Virus record (IMG/VR): IMGVR_UViG_3300046328_000221
Coordinates: 30,046-94,045 of that record
DNA: 64,000 nucleotides
Source: a virus
Direction: 5' to 3' (one strand)
Under the pieces are notes generated by a model. The model did no database searches. It saw only the letters and a list, made by a program, of their open reading frames with translations, and was not told where the DNA came from. The position numbers and the translations under genes are program-made. Below are positions 45,702 through 53,426 of this stretch, one piece after another (position 1 is the first letter of the stretch; each line of letters begins with the position of its first letter).

Positions 45702-46114
45702 TGATAGAATTAGTAGCGTTTATTGTTTTTATATCACTATTTATTCTTGTTTGTATTGACAATGTTTTATTAAGAAACAAAACAAAAAGAATATCTATGA
45801 GTCTTGTTCAGCTATATATTGAGAAGAACGTCTTATCAGAGCACTTGTCTCAAGTATTAGTTGAAAATGAATCAAAGAGTGTTGAGCAAACAGATGGATT
45901 TTTAAAGTTTGTTTCTCAATCTCGTGATTGGGCATATTCATATATTGAAGATGCACAGGACAAGATTCAGAAATTTGATAAGGTTGTAGACAGTGTCTCT
46001 GGCTCAACATCGAAAGAATCGCTAAAAAGAATTCTGGAAGCATACAAAGAATTAAAAACTTTGCTACCAGATAATCAAGAAAATATAATAGTTCAAGGAG
46101 AACCAAATGAATAA
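45701..46114 (+). CDS. Membrane-anchored coiled-coil protein, spanin-like position
   Basis: 137 residues. An N-terminal membrane helix (ELVAFIVFISLFILVCIDNV), then a long charged helical region. It overlaps the next small membrane protein by 8 nt. The topology recalls an inner-membrane spanin, but actinobacterial hosts usually lack the outer membrane such proteins act on. Confidence 0.58.
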   Translation: MIELVAFIVFISLFILVCIDNVLLRNKTKRISMSLVQLYIEKNVLSEHLSQVLVENESKSVEQTDGFLKFVSQSRDWAYSYIEDAQDKIQKFDKVVDSVSGSTSKESLKRILEAYKELKTLLPDNQENIIVQGEPNE

Positions 46115-46364
46115 AGCTGCAAAGGCAATGCTTGCCTCATATGCACGATCAGTACTTGGTGCTGCATCTACACTATATCTAGCTGGAGTAACAGATCCAG
46201 CAGACCTAGTCTGGTCACTAGTTGGTGCCATCGCACCTGTGGTGCTTCGCTACATTAATCCAAATGATGCTGCTTTTGGTGTTGTGCCAAAGGAAGCTGA
46301 CATTAAGGAAGCTCTATCTAAGGCTACGCCAAAGAAGGCACCAGTAGTAAAAAAGAAGAAGTAG
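46107..46364 (+). CDS. Small membrane protein, holin candidate
   Basis: 85 residues. Two hydrophobic segments (RSVLGAASTLYLAGV and LVWSLVGAIAPVVLRYI) joined by a short acidic loop, with a strongly basic Lys-rich C-terminus: a class II holin layout. It ends the late operon at a strong terminator. Confidence 0.62.
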   Translation: MNKAAKAMLASYARSVLGAASTLYLAGVTDPADLVWSLVGAIAPVVLRYINPNDAAFGVVPKEADIKEALSKATPKKAPVVKKKK

Positions 46365-46380
46365 TTCTAAATAAAAAGAT

Positions 46381-46412
46381 AGCCAGGGTAATTAGCCCTG
46401 GCTTTTCTTTTA
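46381..46412. terminator. Bidirectional terminator between convergent genes
   Basis: AGCCAGGG pairs with CCCTGGCT (8 bp, loop TAATTAG), with T-rich tracts on both strands (TTTTCTTTT on +, ATCTTTTTATTT on -). It serves the holin candidate on + and the glycosyltransferase on -. Confidence 0.9.
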
Positions 46413-48332
46413 ATGAAAAGATAATGCTTTATAGTTTATATAAATATTGTTATATCCAGCATCATGGAAGTTCTGACATACAACTACCATCTCACAATCA
46501 AATTCATTAGTTACATTATTGATCCAGCCATGTCGTATGCCCTCCTGGAATGGTTTGGCACGGTATAAGCATAGTCCATTAGATGTGGAATAGTATTTAC
46601 CATATTCTTTAGTCTTATACAATGGATCAAGCTCAGACTTATTTGGATTAAAAATAGCGGTAGTTCTAGTAGCCCACCAGTCATAGTGAGTACCAGTAGG
46701 ACGTATAGATACAGAAGATACTATATCAAAGTCTGGCTCTTTATCTCTAAAAGTAAGAAGGTGTCTAGCTGCATCAACTTTAAATTTATTATCTCCCTCA
46801 ACCATAAGAACATAATCAACCCTATCTAAGAATCCTCCAGCCTCTATTGCCTTATTTCTAGCCTTAGCAAGATTTTCAACTCTGGTGGCATCCTTTACTG
46901 ACCCATAAAACTTAGTGTTAATATTCTCAGTTATGATTGAAATGCCTTGGAAGAATGACCAGTCCTTTGAGTATAACAATGACTTGGTTTTATCATTAGA
47001 ATCATTTTCATAAATAGATAAGTAAAAGTCATACTCAGGAGATTGCTGTACAATAGATCTAAGCTGGTCATGGTATCTATCTATATTATTTTCAATATTT
47101 CTAACAATAGAATATATTAATACACTTTTCTTTTCAACATTATCCGAAACAACTGGGATAGTCTTAGAACAGTTTTCCTCAATAACTTCATCAAGAATAT
47201 TTAAAAATCTTTTCTCAATGTTTTTCCAATCGTATTCTTCAAAAATACTTTTAGATCCTTCAATCAAGCCTGAGTATTTAGATCTATCACTTAATGATTC
47301 TATTGCCAAAGCCATATCCTCAACTGTTTCTGCGATTAGCATGGATTTATTAATGTCTGATTCTCTAAATCCTCTAGCACCAACAGATGAACTAATTATA
47401 GGAATTCCATAACTAAGGGCTTCCATCATCTTTAAGTGCGTTCCAGATCCAGACTTCATTGGATTAATAAAAGCTAGAGAATCTCTAAATATAATATCTA
47501 ACTCTTCATTACTAACTTTGCCAAGAACATTAAGATTGTTTGGAATAAGCTCTTTCTTAATACCAAGACCATTACTTGCAGAACCACAAAGATTGAAGGT
47601 GTATTCAGGCATCAGACGTGCTAGGGGAACAATAGCTTTTGCTGCTTCTACGTTTGGTGGATGACCACTTCCCACAAAGAATAGACTCTTTGATTTAGCT
47701 CTTAGCTCAGGACTTGTTACTGTTTTTTTATTAGCACCATTTGGAACATAGTATGCAGGGCAGCCAAGGCCATAAAATTCTTCTAGATGTGTTAAGTCTT
47801 CATTGGAACAGTATAGAACTGCATTAGCCTTTGAGAGGGCAAAAGCTTCCATCTTTTTGGTTGTCTTGGCAGCTTCTGAATTTTCACCAAAAATTTGATT
47901 TGCCATAAAGATCTCACAGTTTTGTGAGCTATAGACTATTGGTATTCCCTCAACTTCATTTAGAAAAGGTGCTCCAGAATAGTGCTCAAGAATAACCAAA
48001 TCAGTATTCTTCAATAACTCTTTTATTTTATTTTGTGTAGAGGTTAGATATTTATATACGAGATCTATGCACAAATCTGGATTCCTAGACACCTGTTCCC
48101 AGGCCCTAGACTTCATCTGAATGGCTCTATGTTCTGCTCCAGAGTAAATATATGTTAAGTTATCTTTTATCTTTTCTTCTTTTGCACCTGGCTCCCAGCC
48201 AAATGATAAGAAAGTTACATTGTGCTTTTCAGTTAAAGCATCTATTAGGGCCATTGTTCTAATGGCTCCACCACTATCTCTATGGATCTCGGATCTACCC
48301 ATATTAGCGTTTATAAAAAGTATATTTACCAC
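46410..48332 (-). CDS. Two-domain glycosyltransferase (GT4-like plus CAP59-like)
   Basis: 640 residues, GTG start. Residues 1-370 are a GT-B glycosyltransferase: N-terminal NILFINANMGRSEIHRDSGG, then LFFVGSGHPPNVEAAK and the donor-site region FINPMKSGSGTHLKMMEAL. Residues about 395-640 resemble the CAP59/alpha-1,3-mannosyltransferase family: LSIYENDSNDKTKSLL, LAKARNKAIE, VLMVEGDNKF and the late STSNGLCLYRA. The fusion suggests sequential addition of two sugars. It may modify virion or host glycans together with the neighbouring gmd and Stealth-like genes. Confidence 0.8.
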   Translation of the reverse strand: MVNILFINANMGRSEIHRDSGGAIRTMALIDALTEKHNVTFLSFGWEPGAKEEKIKDNLTYIYSGAEHRAIQMKSRAWEQVSRNPDLCIDLVYKYLTSTQNKIKELLKNTDLVILEHYSGAPFLNEVEGIPIVYSSQNCEIFMANQIFGENSEAAKTTKKMEAFALSKANAVLYCSNEDLTHLEEFYGLGCPAYYVPNGANKKTVTSPELRAKSKSLFFVGSGHPPNVEAAKAIVPLARLMPEYTFNLCGSASNGLGIKKELIPNNLNVLGKVSNEELDIIFRDSLAFINPMKSGSGTHLKMMEALSYGIPIISSSVGARGFRESDINKSMLIAETVEDMALAIESLSDRSKYSGLIEGSKSIFEEYDWKNIEKRFLNILDEVIEENCSKTIPVVSDNVEKKSVLIYSIVRNIENNIDRYHDQLRSIVQQSPEYDFYLSIYENDSNDKTKSLLYSKDWSFFQGISIITENINTKFYGSVKDATRVENLAKARNKAIEAGGFLDRVDYVLMVEGDNKFKVDAARHLLTFRDKEPDFDIVSSVSIRPTGTHYDWWATRTTAIFNPNKSELDPLYKTKEYGKYYSTSNGLCLYRAKPFQEGIRHGWINNVTNEFDCEMVVVCQNFHDAGYNNIYINYKALSFH

Positions 48333-48354
48333 AGTTACCTATCTATTTACTTCT

Positions 48355-48374
48355 ATTCTATCATATGCTATAAT
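48355..48374. promoter_or_regulatory. Back-to-back extended -10 promoters
   Basis: On - : TGaTAGAAT (48363 to 48355), for the glycosyltransferase. On + : TGcTATAAT (48366 to 48374), for HSP20. The two TG elements are 2 bp apart, so the polymerases cannot bind both at once. Confidence 0.65.
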
Positions 48375-48429
48375 GTTTATGCCTGCCAATTGGGGGCAAT
48401 TAACTCGCTTAACAAAAGGAGATGATAGA

Positions 48430-48813
48430 ATGGTTACATTCACATATGGAGGCTTTGCTCAGGAATTTGAGAGAGCTTTTGGAAACACAGGAAACAATAC
48501 CTACCCACCATACAATGTCGTTAAGGTTGATGACGACAAAATTGTTATGGAATTTGCGGTAGCTGGATTCAAGAAGAACGATATCAGTATTACTACTGAG
48601 AAGAATGTTCTAACAATCAAGGCAGAACAGCCAGAGACAGATGAGAAGGCATATCTACACAAGGGTATCGCTGCTCGCAAGTTTACTCGTGCTTTCACAC
48701 TACCAGAGTATTTTGAGGTAGAGTCTGCTGAATTTGAATACGGTATTTTGTATATCGATCTAATTCGTAATATCCCAGAAGAGAAGAAACCAAAGAAGAT
48801 CACTATTAACTAG
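48430..48813 (+). CDS. Small heat shock protein (HSP20/alpha-crystallin)
   Basis: 127 residues. The start at 48430 follows AAAGGAG; the long upstream frame overlaps the opposite-strand gene and is rejected. The alpha-crystallin domain (residues 25-125) shows VVKVDDDKIVMEFAVAGFKK, NVLTIKAEQPE and FTLPEYFEVESAEFEYGILY. The end carries the I-x-I motif (KKITIN). ATP-independent holdase, probably protecting phage or host proteins during infection. Confidence 0.9.
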   Translation: MVTFTYGGFAQEFERAFGNTGNNTYPPYNVVKVDDDKIVMEFAVAGFKKNDISITTEKNVLTIKAEQPETDEKAYLHKGIAARKFTRAFTLPEYFEVESAEFEYGILYIDLIRNIPEEKKPKKITIN

Positions 48814-48822
48814 TGATATAAT
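48814..48822 (+). promoter_or_regulatory. Extended -10 promoter TGaTATAAT for a candidate RNA
   Basis: Begins at the base after the HSP20 stop. The expected start site coincides with the first base of the closing stem at 48830. Confidence 0.7.
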
Positions 48823-48829
48823 GGGATTG

Positions 48830-48914
48830 TCCCCTACATAGGACTACGCTTAGGATGGATTAGTTACCTATTTTATGACCGTGGCCTTCGTGCTTGAATA
48901 GCCTGTGTAGGGGA
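48830..48914 (+). ncRNA. Candidate structured small RNA
   Basis: About 85 nt closed by a 13-bp stem, TCCCCTACATAGG with CCTGTGTAGGGGA (one G-U). A weak internal hairpin TAGG/CCTA is possible. It has its own promoter and no ORF. The next gene has a separate leaderless promoter, so this is not its leader. No tRNA features; no known RNA family recognised. Confidence 0.6.
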
Positions 48915-48930
48915 TTCCTCATAACAACTG

Positions 48931-48939
48931 TGCTATAAT
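48931..48939 (+). promoter_or_regulatory. Extended -10 promoter TGcTATAAT, leaderless start
   Basis: Six nucleotides from the -10 to the ATG at 48946; no Shine-Dalgarno. Confidence 0.75.
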
Positions 48940-48945
48940 ATACTT

Positions 48946-49428
48946 ATGAATGAACAATTGGTTAATGCACTAAAGGTGCTTCTTGCAGATACAATAGCTT
49001 TAAAATTTAAGGCTCACGGCTTTCACTGGAACGTTGAAACAGATGACTTCCCACAGTACCACGCCTTCTTTGGATCAATCTATGAAGACTTTAATGAGGC
49101 CGTAGATCCATTTGCAGAGTGGATTCGTATGCTAGACAATAACCAGTATGCTCCTTTCTCTTTGTCTCGTCTTGCTAGCCTAACAACTGTTCCAGACGCT
49201 CAGGTAACTCCTGACCACGAATCTATGGCTGCAGATCTACTAGCATCTATTGAACTTATTACTCCTAAGATTGTTGAAGCTGCTGTAGTTGCTACTGCTG
49301 CTAATCAATTTGGATTGGCTAACTTCCTTGGAGATCGTCAAACTGCTCACCAAAAATGGATTTGGCAACTAAAGACTGTCGTTAAGCCTGAACCAATGGA
49401 TGTTCAGGAAACAGAACAAGGAGCATAA
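48946..49428 (+). CDS. Dps/ferritin-like protein
   Basis: 160 residues. A four-helix ferritin-like protein with Dps signatures: LKFKAHGFHWNVETDDFPQY (ferroxidase His residues) and IYEDFNEAVDPFAEWIRML (Asp/Glu ligands). It would store iron, detoxify peroxide and possibly bind DNA. The C-terminus is acidic. TAATG overlap couples it to the next gene. Confidence 0.85.
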   Translation: MNEQLVNALKVLLADTIALKFKAHGFHWNVETDDFPQYHAFFGSIYEDFNEAVDPFAEWIRMLDNNQYAPFSLSRLASLTTVPDAQVTPDHESMAADLLASIELITPKIVEAAVVATAANQFGLANFLGDRQTAHQKWIWQLKTVVKPEPMDVQETEQGA

Positions 49429-50600
49429 TGCCTTATTCGGTTGGGGCTAAAGGAACATACGGTTGCAGTGGTTATCCTGTAATCAAAACTAAAACTGGTG
49501 AAGTTATGGGTTGTCACCCATCTGTAGAAAATGCTAATAAACAATTAGCTGCTCTTCACATTAATGAGCCAGAGGCTAGTAAGGTTGATCAAACTATGAC
49601 TCCCACAAAAACACATTCATCAACAGATGCTCTGTATCCAAGTATTGGAATTAAAAATCCTACACAAGGACGTGCAGGAACAACTACTGGAAGCAAGATT
49701 AAAAGCAAGTATGCAAAGAAACCAAAGATCAATAATGGTCGTTCTGGAGATGCACAAAACAGTGATGGTGCAATTGCATCTGGAGGATCTGGTGGTTCTA
49801 TGGGAACAAAGTCATTAGATTGTTGCCCTGATGAATCTGTTGCAAAGGCCGAACCGTGTTGGGATGGTTATGTTCAGCGTGGAATGAAGCCAGGATCTGG
49901 TGGAAGAATGGTTCCTAATTGCGTTCCTATAAAGAAGTCAGATGATAGGATTGTCGAAGGTGACTTTGTAATGGCAATGACTACAGAGGGATCAATCGTT
50001 GGACAAGTTGAGCATGTAATGCTTGAGGGTGGCACTTACGGACAGCCAGGCAATCCTTATGCTGTTGAGTCAACTCCAGAAAATCCAGCGGTAGCTATTA
50101 GAATGCTTGAAGAAGAAGATGGTGTATACTTCTACACCCCATACTCAATAGGTACATTGATGTCAAACATTAAAAGAATTGATATGCCAAACATTAGTTT
50201 AGAAGACTATGAAGATGAAGAAAAAGTATCTAAAGCTGAGGGATATTCTCCACCATCAGGTGCAAGGTCTGCTGCTCGTAGAGCTATTAAGTTTAAGCAA
50301 GATGGCAAGGCCACTGGTGCTGGAACAATGGTTGGATGGACTCGTGCAGGACAACTTGCTAGAGGAGAAACCTTGTCTCTCAGTACAGTAAAGCGTATGT
50401 ATTCTTATTTCTCACGTCACGAGGTAGACAAGAAGGGTAAAGACTGGGGAAACCAGGCTAATCCATCTAATGGCTATATCATGTGGCTTGCATGGGGTGG
50501 CGATGCTGGGTATTCTTGGTCCAGGGGCGTAGTTCAAAGAGAAAAAAACAAAATGGATAACAGCATTTGGGCTGGGTCTGCATTTGAAAAACGAAAATAA
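49428..50600 (+). CDS. Mosaic protein of phage-structural-type domains
   Basis: 390 residues in pieces seen in virion-associated proteins. Residues 1-50 include SVGAKGTYGCSGYPVIKTKT. A Gly/Ser/Lys-rich linker (about 60-135) and PCWDGYVQRGMKPGSGGRMV-PNCVP follow. Residues 175-255 form a beta domain (GDFVMAMTTEGSIVGQVEHV). A C-terminal helical module (about 275-375) has SARRAIKFKQDGKATGAGTM and MWLAWGGDAGYSWSRG. The last module is frequent in phage proteins of unknown function. Position beside a Dps gene is unusual for a structural protein. Confidence 0.6.
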   Translation: MPYSVGAKGTYGCSGYPVIKTKTGEVMGCHPSVENANKQLAALHINEPEASKVDQTMTPTKTHSSTDALYPSIGIKNPTQGRAGTTTGSKIKSKYAKKPKINNGRSGDAQNSDGAIASGGSGGSMGTKSLDCCPDESVAKAEPCWDGYVQRGMKPGSGGRMVPNCVPIKKSDDRIVEGDFVMAMTTEGSIVGQVEHVMLEGGTYGQPGNPYAVESTPENPAVAIRMLEEEDGVYFYTPYSIGTLMSNIKRIDMPNISLEDYEDEEKVSKAEGYSPPSGARSAARRAIKFKQDGKATGAGTMVGWTRAGQLARGETLSLSTVKRMYSYFSRHEVDKKGKDWGNQANPSNGYIMWLAWGGDAGYSWSRGVVQREKNKMDNSIWAGSAFEKRK

Positions 50601-50603
50601 ATA

Positions 50604-51638
50604 ATGAAAAAGGCATTAATTACAGGAATCACTGGACAAGACGGTTCCTACCTAGCAGAGCTATTGCTCAATCTTGGTTACGAAGTTCACGGTATTGTTC
50701 GTAGATCCTCTACAGACACCTATGACCGTATTAAGAGTATCCTTGATAATGATAATCTATTTCTTCACCGTGGAGAGCTAACTGATTCCTCATCACTTAA
50801 TAATATAGTTAAGCTTGTTCAGCCAGATGAGGTGTATAACCTAGGTGCCCAAAGCCATGTTCAGATATCTTTTGATACTCCTATGTTCACTGCTGACGCA
50901 GACGCTATGGGGGTTCTACGCCTCCTAGAAGCCATTAGACAAGCAGGGCTAGAGAAACACACACGCTTTTATCAAGCAAGCACCTCAGAGATGTTTGGGC
51001 TTGTTCAGGAGGTTCCTCAAAAGGAGACTACCCCATTCTATCCACGCTCACCATATGGCGTAGCCAAGCTTTATGGTCACTGGATCACCAAGAATTATCG
51101 TGAATCATATGGAATGTTTGCTACCAGTGGGATCCTATTTAACCACGAATCACCTAGACGTGGTGAAAATTTTGTTACAAGCAAGATAGTTTTATCATTG
51201 AGCAACATCATGCAAGGTAAGCAGGACTTACTAGAGCTTGGTAATTTAGATTCTCTTCGTGACTGGGGACATGCAAAGGATTTTGTATATGCCATGTATC
51301 TAATGCTACAACAGGATCAGCCAGATGACTATGTAATTTCTACAGGAGAACAGCACTCTGTTCGTGAATTTGTAGAGTTAGCTGCTAACTATTTTGGTAT
51401 GAATATTACTTGGCAGGGTACTGGAGTGGATGAAGTTGGTATTGATACTATTACTGGTAACACTGTTATTAAGATTAATCCTAAATTCTATCGTCCAGCA
51501 GAGGTAGAAACCCTACTGGGAGACTCTACAAAGGCTATACAAGCTCTAGGGTGGGTTCGTAAACGTTCGTTTAAGGATCTTGTAGAAGATATGTGTGAGA
51601 ATGCTCCTAGCATGTTCCCTAACTATAAAGGTGAATAG
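50604..51638 (+). CDS. gmd: GDP-mannose 4,6-dehydratase
   Basis: 344 residues, an extended short-chain dehydratase. NAD(P) loop [14 protein letters not shown] (residues 7-20), active-site Thr/Glu in STSEMFG, and Y-x3-K in [25 protein letters not shown] is specific to Gmd. Product: GDP-4-keto-6-deoxymannose, a precursor of fucose, rhamnose or perosamine. No reductase or aminotransferase is seen nearby, so the host must finish the sugar. Confidence 0.93.
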   Translation: MKKALITGITGQDGSYLAELLLNLGYEVHGIVRRSSTDTYDRIKSILDNDNLFLHRGELTDSSSLNNIVKLVQPDEVYNLGAQSHVQISFDTPMFTADADAMGVLRLLEAIRQAGLEKHTRFYQASTSEMFGLVQEVPQKETTPFYPRSPYGVAKLYGHWITKNYRESYGMFATSGILFNHESPRRGENFVTSKIVLSLSNIMQGKQDLLELGNLDSLRDWGHAKDFVYAMYLMLQQDQPDDYVISTGEQHSVREFVELAANYFGMNITWQGTGVDEVGIDTITGNTVIKINPKFYRPAEVETLLGDSTKAIQALGWVRKRSFKDLVEDMCENAPSMFPNYKGE

Positions 51639-51920
51639 TTAAGCAGCCTGATCGTGTTCTCTAGTATAGGTTCTTACTTTGTGGCAGTTTGAACAAACAA
51701 CGTCACACTTAGCAACTTCTTTCCAGGCCATCTCTGTTCCATAATTTTTTAAAACACGAGTGACGTTATCTATTTTGATTTCACCAGGTCTGTGGTCAAA
51801 CTCTAAAACGTAGTGTGGGAATTTATTTCTACAGTCAAAACATCCACGCTTCTCTTTGAGGAGATGAAGCTCCTGCAGCACTTTTGCTGCCTCTTGACGA
51901 TGCTTTTTACTTTTTACCAT
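51639..51920 (-). CDS. Small HNH endonuclease, leaderless
   Basis: 93 residues. The start at 51920 is chosen because an extended -10 lies 7 nt upstream; the longer frame overlaps the divergent promoter. HNH core: CFDCRNKFPHYVLEFDHRPG and CDVVCSNCHKVRT, with two CxxC pairs. Located between gmd and a Stealth-like gene on the opposite strand; probably a free-standing mobile nuclease. Confidence 0.8.
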   Translation of the reverse strand: MVKSKKHRQEAAKVLQELHLLKEKRGCFDCRNKFPHYVLEFDHRPGEIKIDNVTRVLKNYGTEMAWKEVAKCDVVCSNCHKVRTYTREHDQAA

Positions 51921-51926
51921 CCATAT

Positions 51927-51949
51927 AATTATACCACTAAGGTATAATT
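51927..51949. promoter_or_regulatory. Palindromic divergent promoter
   Basis: AATTATACC-ACTAA-GGTATAATT is a perfect inverted repeat with 9-bp arms. Each arm contains a TATAAT facing outward: for the HNH gene on - (with a TGg extension) and for the Stealth-like gene on +. Only 9 bp separate the -10 hexamers. Confidence 0.72.
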
Positions 51950-51970
51950 GTTTTAATAGAAGAAAGAAAA

Positions 51971-52687
51971 ATGGACTTAGTTTATATCTGTAGAGATGGC
52001 GAAAATGAGGAATTACGCTACTCAATTAGATCTGCTGTAAAGAACCTAAAGCATAAAAATATATGGATAGTTGGGGCTAAGCCAGACTGGTACACTGGTA
52101 ATTTTATTCCAGTAGCAGATGTTGGATCTAAGTTTACTAATCTTAAGAACTGTATGGACGTTATAGCAAGTTCACATAAAATTTCCAAAGAGTTCATCTT
52201 AATGAATGACGACTTTTTTATAATAAAACCGATCAAGAGGATTTCGACGGTATACGATGGGTACCTTATAGATAAATTAAATCAGTATAGAGAATTAACA
52301 CCAGTATCACAATACACAACATTGATGAATAATGCATATAAGTTTTTGGTTAGATATGGAATAGATAATCCAATTAATTATGATCTACATGTTCCTATGA
52401 AAATGAATAGAGACTTACTGTTAGCTATTCAGAAGTACCCTGGACTATCAAGAACAGTCTACGGAAATCTATACGGTATTGGTGGGAAGCAATTTAATGA
52501 TGTAAAAGTTTATACATCTACACTAAGCTTAATTAGTAGATCTTATGACTTTAAAGATAAAGATATTACATATATCTCTACTGAGGATGAGTCCTTTGAT
52601 GTTGTATATGAAAATGTTTTAAAAGATTTGTTTCCAGACCCATCAAAATATGAATCGAACCCCTACGCAGAGTCGAACTGCGGTTAG
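51971..52687 (+). CDS. Stealth-like sugar-phosphate transferase
   Basis: 238 residues. LVYICRDGENEELRYSIRSA at the start and KEFILMNDDFFIIKPI in the middle resemble Stealth CR1/CR2 motifs of hexose-1-phosphate transferases that build cell-surface polymers. The last ten codons overlap the tRNA-Arg gene on the other strand, so the native C-terminus may have been replaced by antisense tRNA sequence. Confidence 0.72.
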   Translation: MDLVYICRDGENEELRYSIRSAVKNLKHKNIWIVGAKPDWYTGNFIPVADVGSKFTNLKNCMDVIASSHKISKEFILMNDDFFIIKPIKRISTVYDGYLIDKLNQYRELTPVSQYTTLMNNAYKFLVRYGIDNPINYDLHVPMKMNRDLLLAIQKYPGLSRTVYGNLYGIGGKQFNDVKVYTSTLSLISRSYDFKDKDITYISTEDESFDVVYENVLKDLFPDPSKYESNPYAESNCG

Positions 52688-52726
52688 AAGGGTAGAAACC
52701 TCCTACGTAAATCCGTTACTAGGGGC
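52658..52726 (-). tRNA. tRNA-Arg (TCT)
   Basis: 69 nt. Acceptor GCCCCTA/TAGGGGT (G1-U72), anticodon stem GGAGG/CCTTC with loop TTTCTAC, T-arm CGCAG/CTGCG with TTCGACT. The D-arm is small (ACG-GATTTA-CGT). No CCA encoded. The 3' part overlaps the end of the Stealth-like gene. Confidence 0.82.
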
Positions 52727-52727
52727 A

Positions 52728-52804
52728 TGGTACTCCCAGTGAGACTTGAACTCACACTGAATTGATTTTAAGTCAACTTCCTCTGCCGATTGGGATATGG
52801 GAGC
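52728..52804 (-). tRNA. tRNA with TAA anticodon (Leu), class I shape
   Basis: 77 nt including an encoded CCA. Acceptor GCTCCCA/TGGGAGT (G1-U72), anticodon stem GTTGA/TCAAT with loop CTTAAAA, T-arm GTGAG/CTCAC with TTCAAGT. The variable region is only TCAGT, whereas bacterial tRNA-Leu normally has a long variable arm. Confidence 0.82.
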
Positions 52805-52805
52805 G

Positions 52806-52879
52806 TAGTGCGAGAGGGATTTGAACCCTCATAGGCCACCTTATAAGAGTGGTTCATTGACCTGTTATGATATCGCACC
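52806..52879 (-). tRNA. tRNA-Ile (TAT)
   Basis: 74 nt. Acceptor GGTGCGA/TCGCACT (G1-U72), anticodon stem CCACT/GGTGG with loop CTTATAA, T-arm GAGGG/CCCTC with TTCAAAT. It reads AUA directly; most bacteria use a lysidine-modified CAU tRNA. It starts 7 nt after the dNMP kinase stop. Confidence 0.85.
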
Positions 52880-52886
52880 AAACGAA

Positions 52887-53426
52887 TTAAGCTTCTATTA
52901 AAGCCTTAATTCCTCTATACAAGTCATCAACACGCAGATCGTTAGAAATACTATGGTCAAACTTATACTCATCTAATGCCACTTCAGATGGATGGTTATT
53001 AACTGGTCCATGGTTTTGTTTTGAGATACGCCATACTTTTCCACCATGCTTCTTAATAGCATTAGCTTCATTTCTATAGCGTGTATCAGCAAAGACTACA
53101 TTCTCGTGTTGGCTAGCTTTTAGTAATCCCTGGTTAACCCAGAAGTCTTCTCCAAACATATCTCTACCAACTTCTGTGCCCATACGCTGTAGAAGCTTTC
53201 TTGTATCTTCGCTATCTACCTTAACATCTTCCCAGCCAAGTCCATCTACGGCAGAAGCAAGGGATACCCCACGCATATCTGCAATATCAACTTTTGGGTT
53301 GAGGCGGTATAAAGCTTCACGAATTGGATCAGCAAAAGATACCTTTACAAAACCATAGTTATTAACTAAATAATTAGCTACAGTATCCTTACCAACTTGA
53401 GCATAGCCACTAAGACCAATAATCAT
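52887..53426 (-). CDS. Deoxynucleoside monophosphate kinase
   Basis: 179 residues. P-loop GLSGYAQVGKDTVANYL (residues 4-20), LID/NMP-binding region with RKLLQRMGTEVGRDMFGEDF, and NVVFADTRYRNEANAI as the Walker B-like strand. It phosphorylates dNMPs (T4 gp1-like), acting after ThyX in dTTP supply. Single-base overlap with thyX. Confidence 0.88.
   Translation of the reverse strand: MIIGLSGYAQVGKDTVANYLVNNYGFVKVSFADPIREALYRLNPKVDIADMRGVSLASAVDGLGWEDVKVDSEDTRKLLQRMGTEVGRDMFGEDFWVNQGLLKASQHENVVFADTRYRNEANAIKKHGGKVWRISKQNHGPVNNHPSEVALDEYKFDHSISNDLRVDDLYRGIKALIEA

Noticed and set aside
45363-46106. Overlapping - strand ORFs opposite the WhiB region
   Set aside because: Antisense shadows in a coherent + strand operon with coupled starts and stops.
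48220-48429. N-terminal extension of HSP20 with hydrophobic segment
   Set aside because: Antisense to the glycosyltransferase start and crosses the divergent promoter; a clear Shine-Dalgarno precedes 48430.
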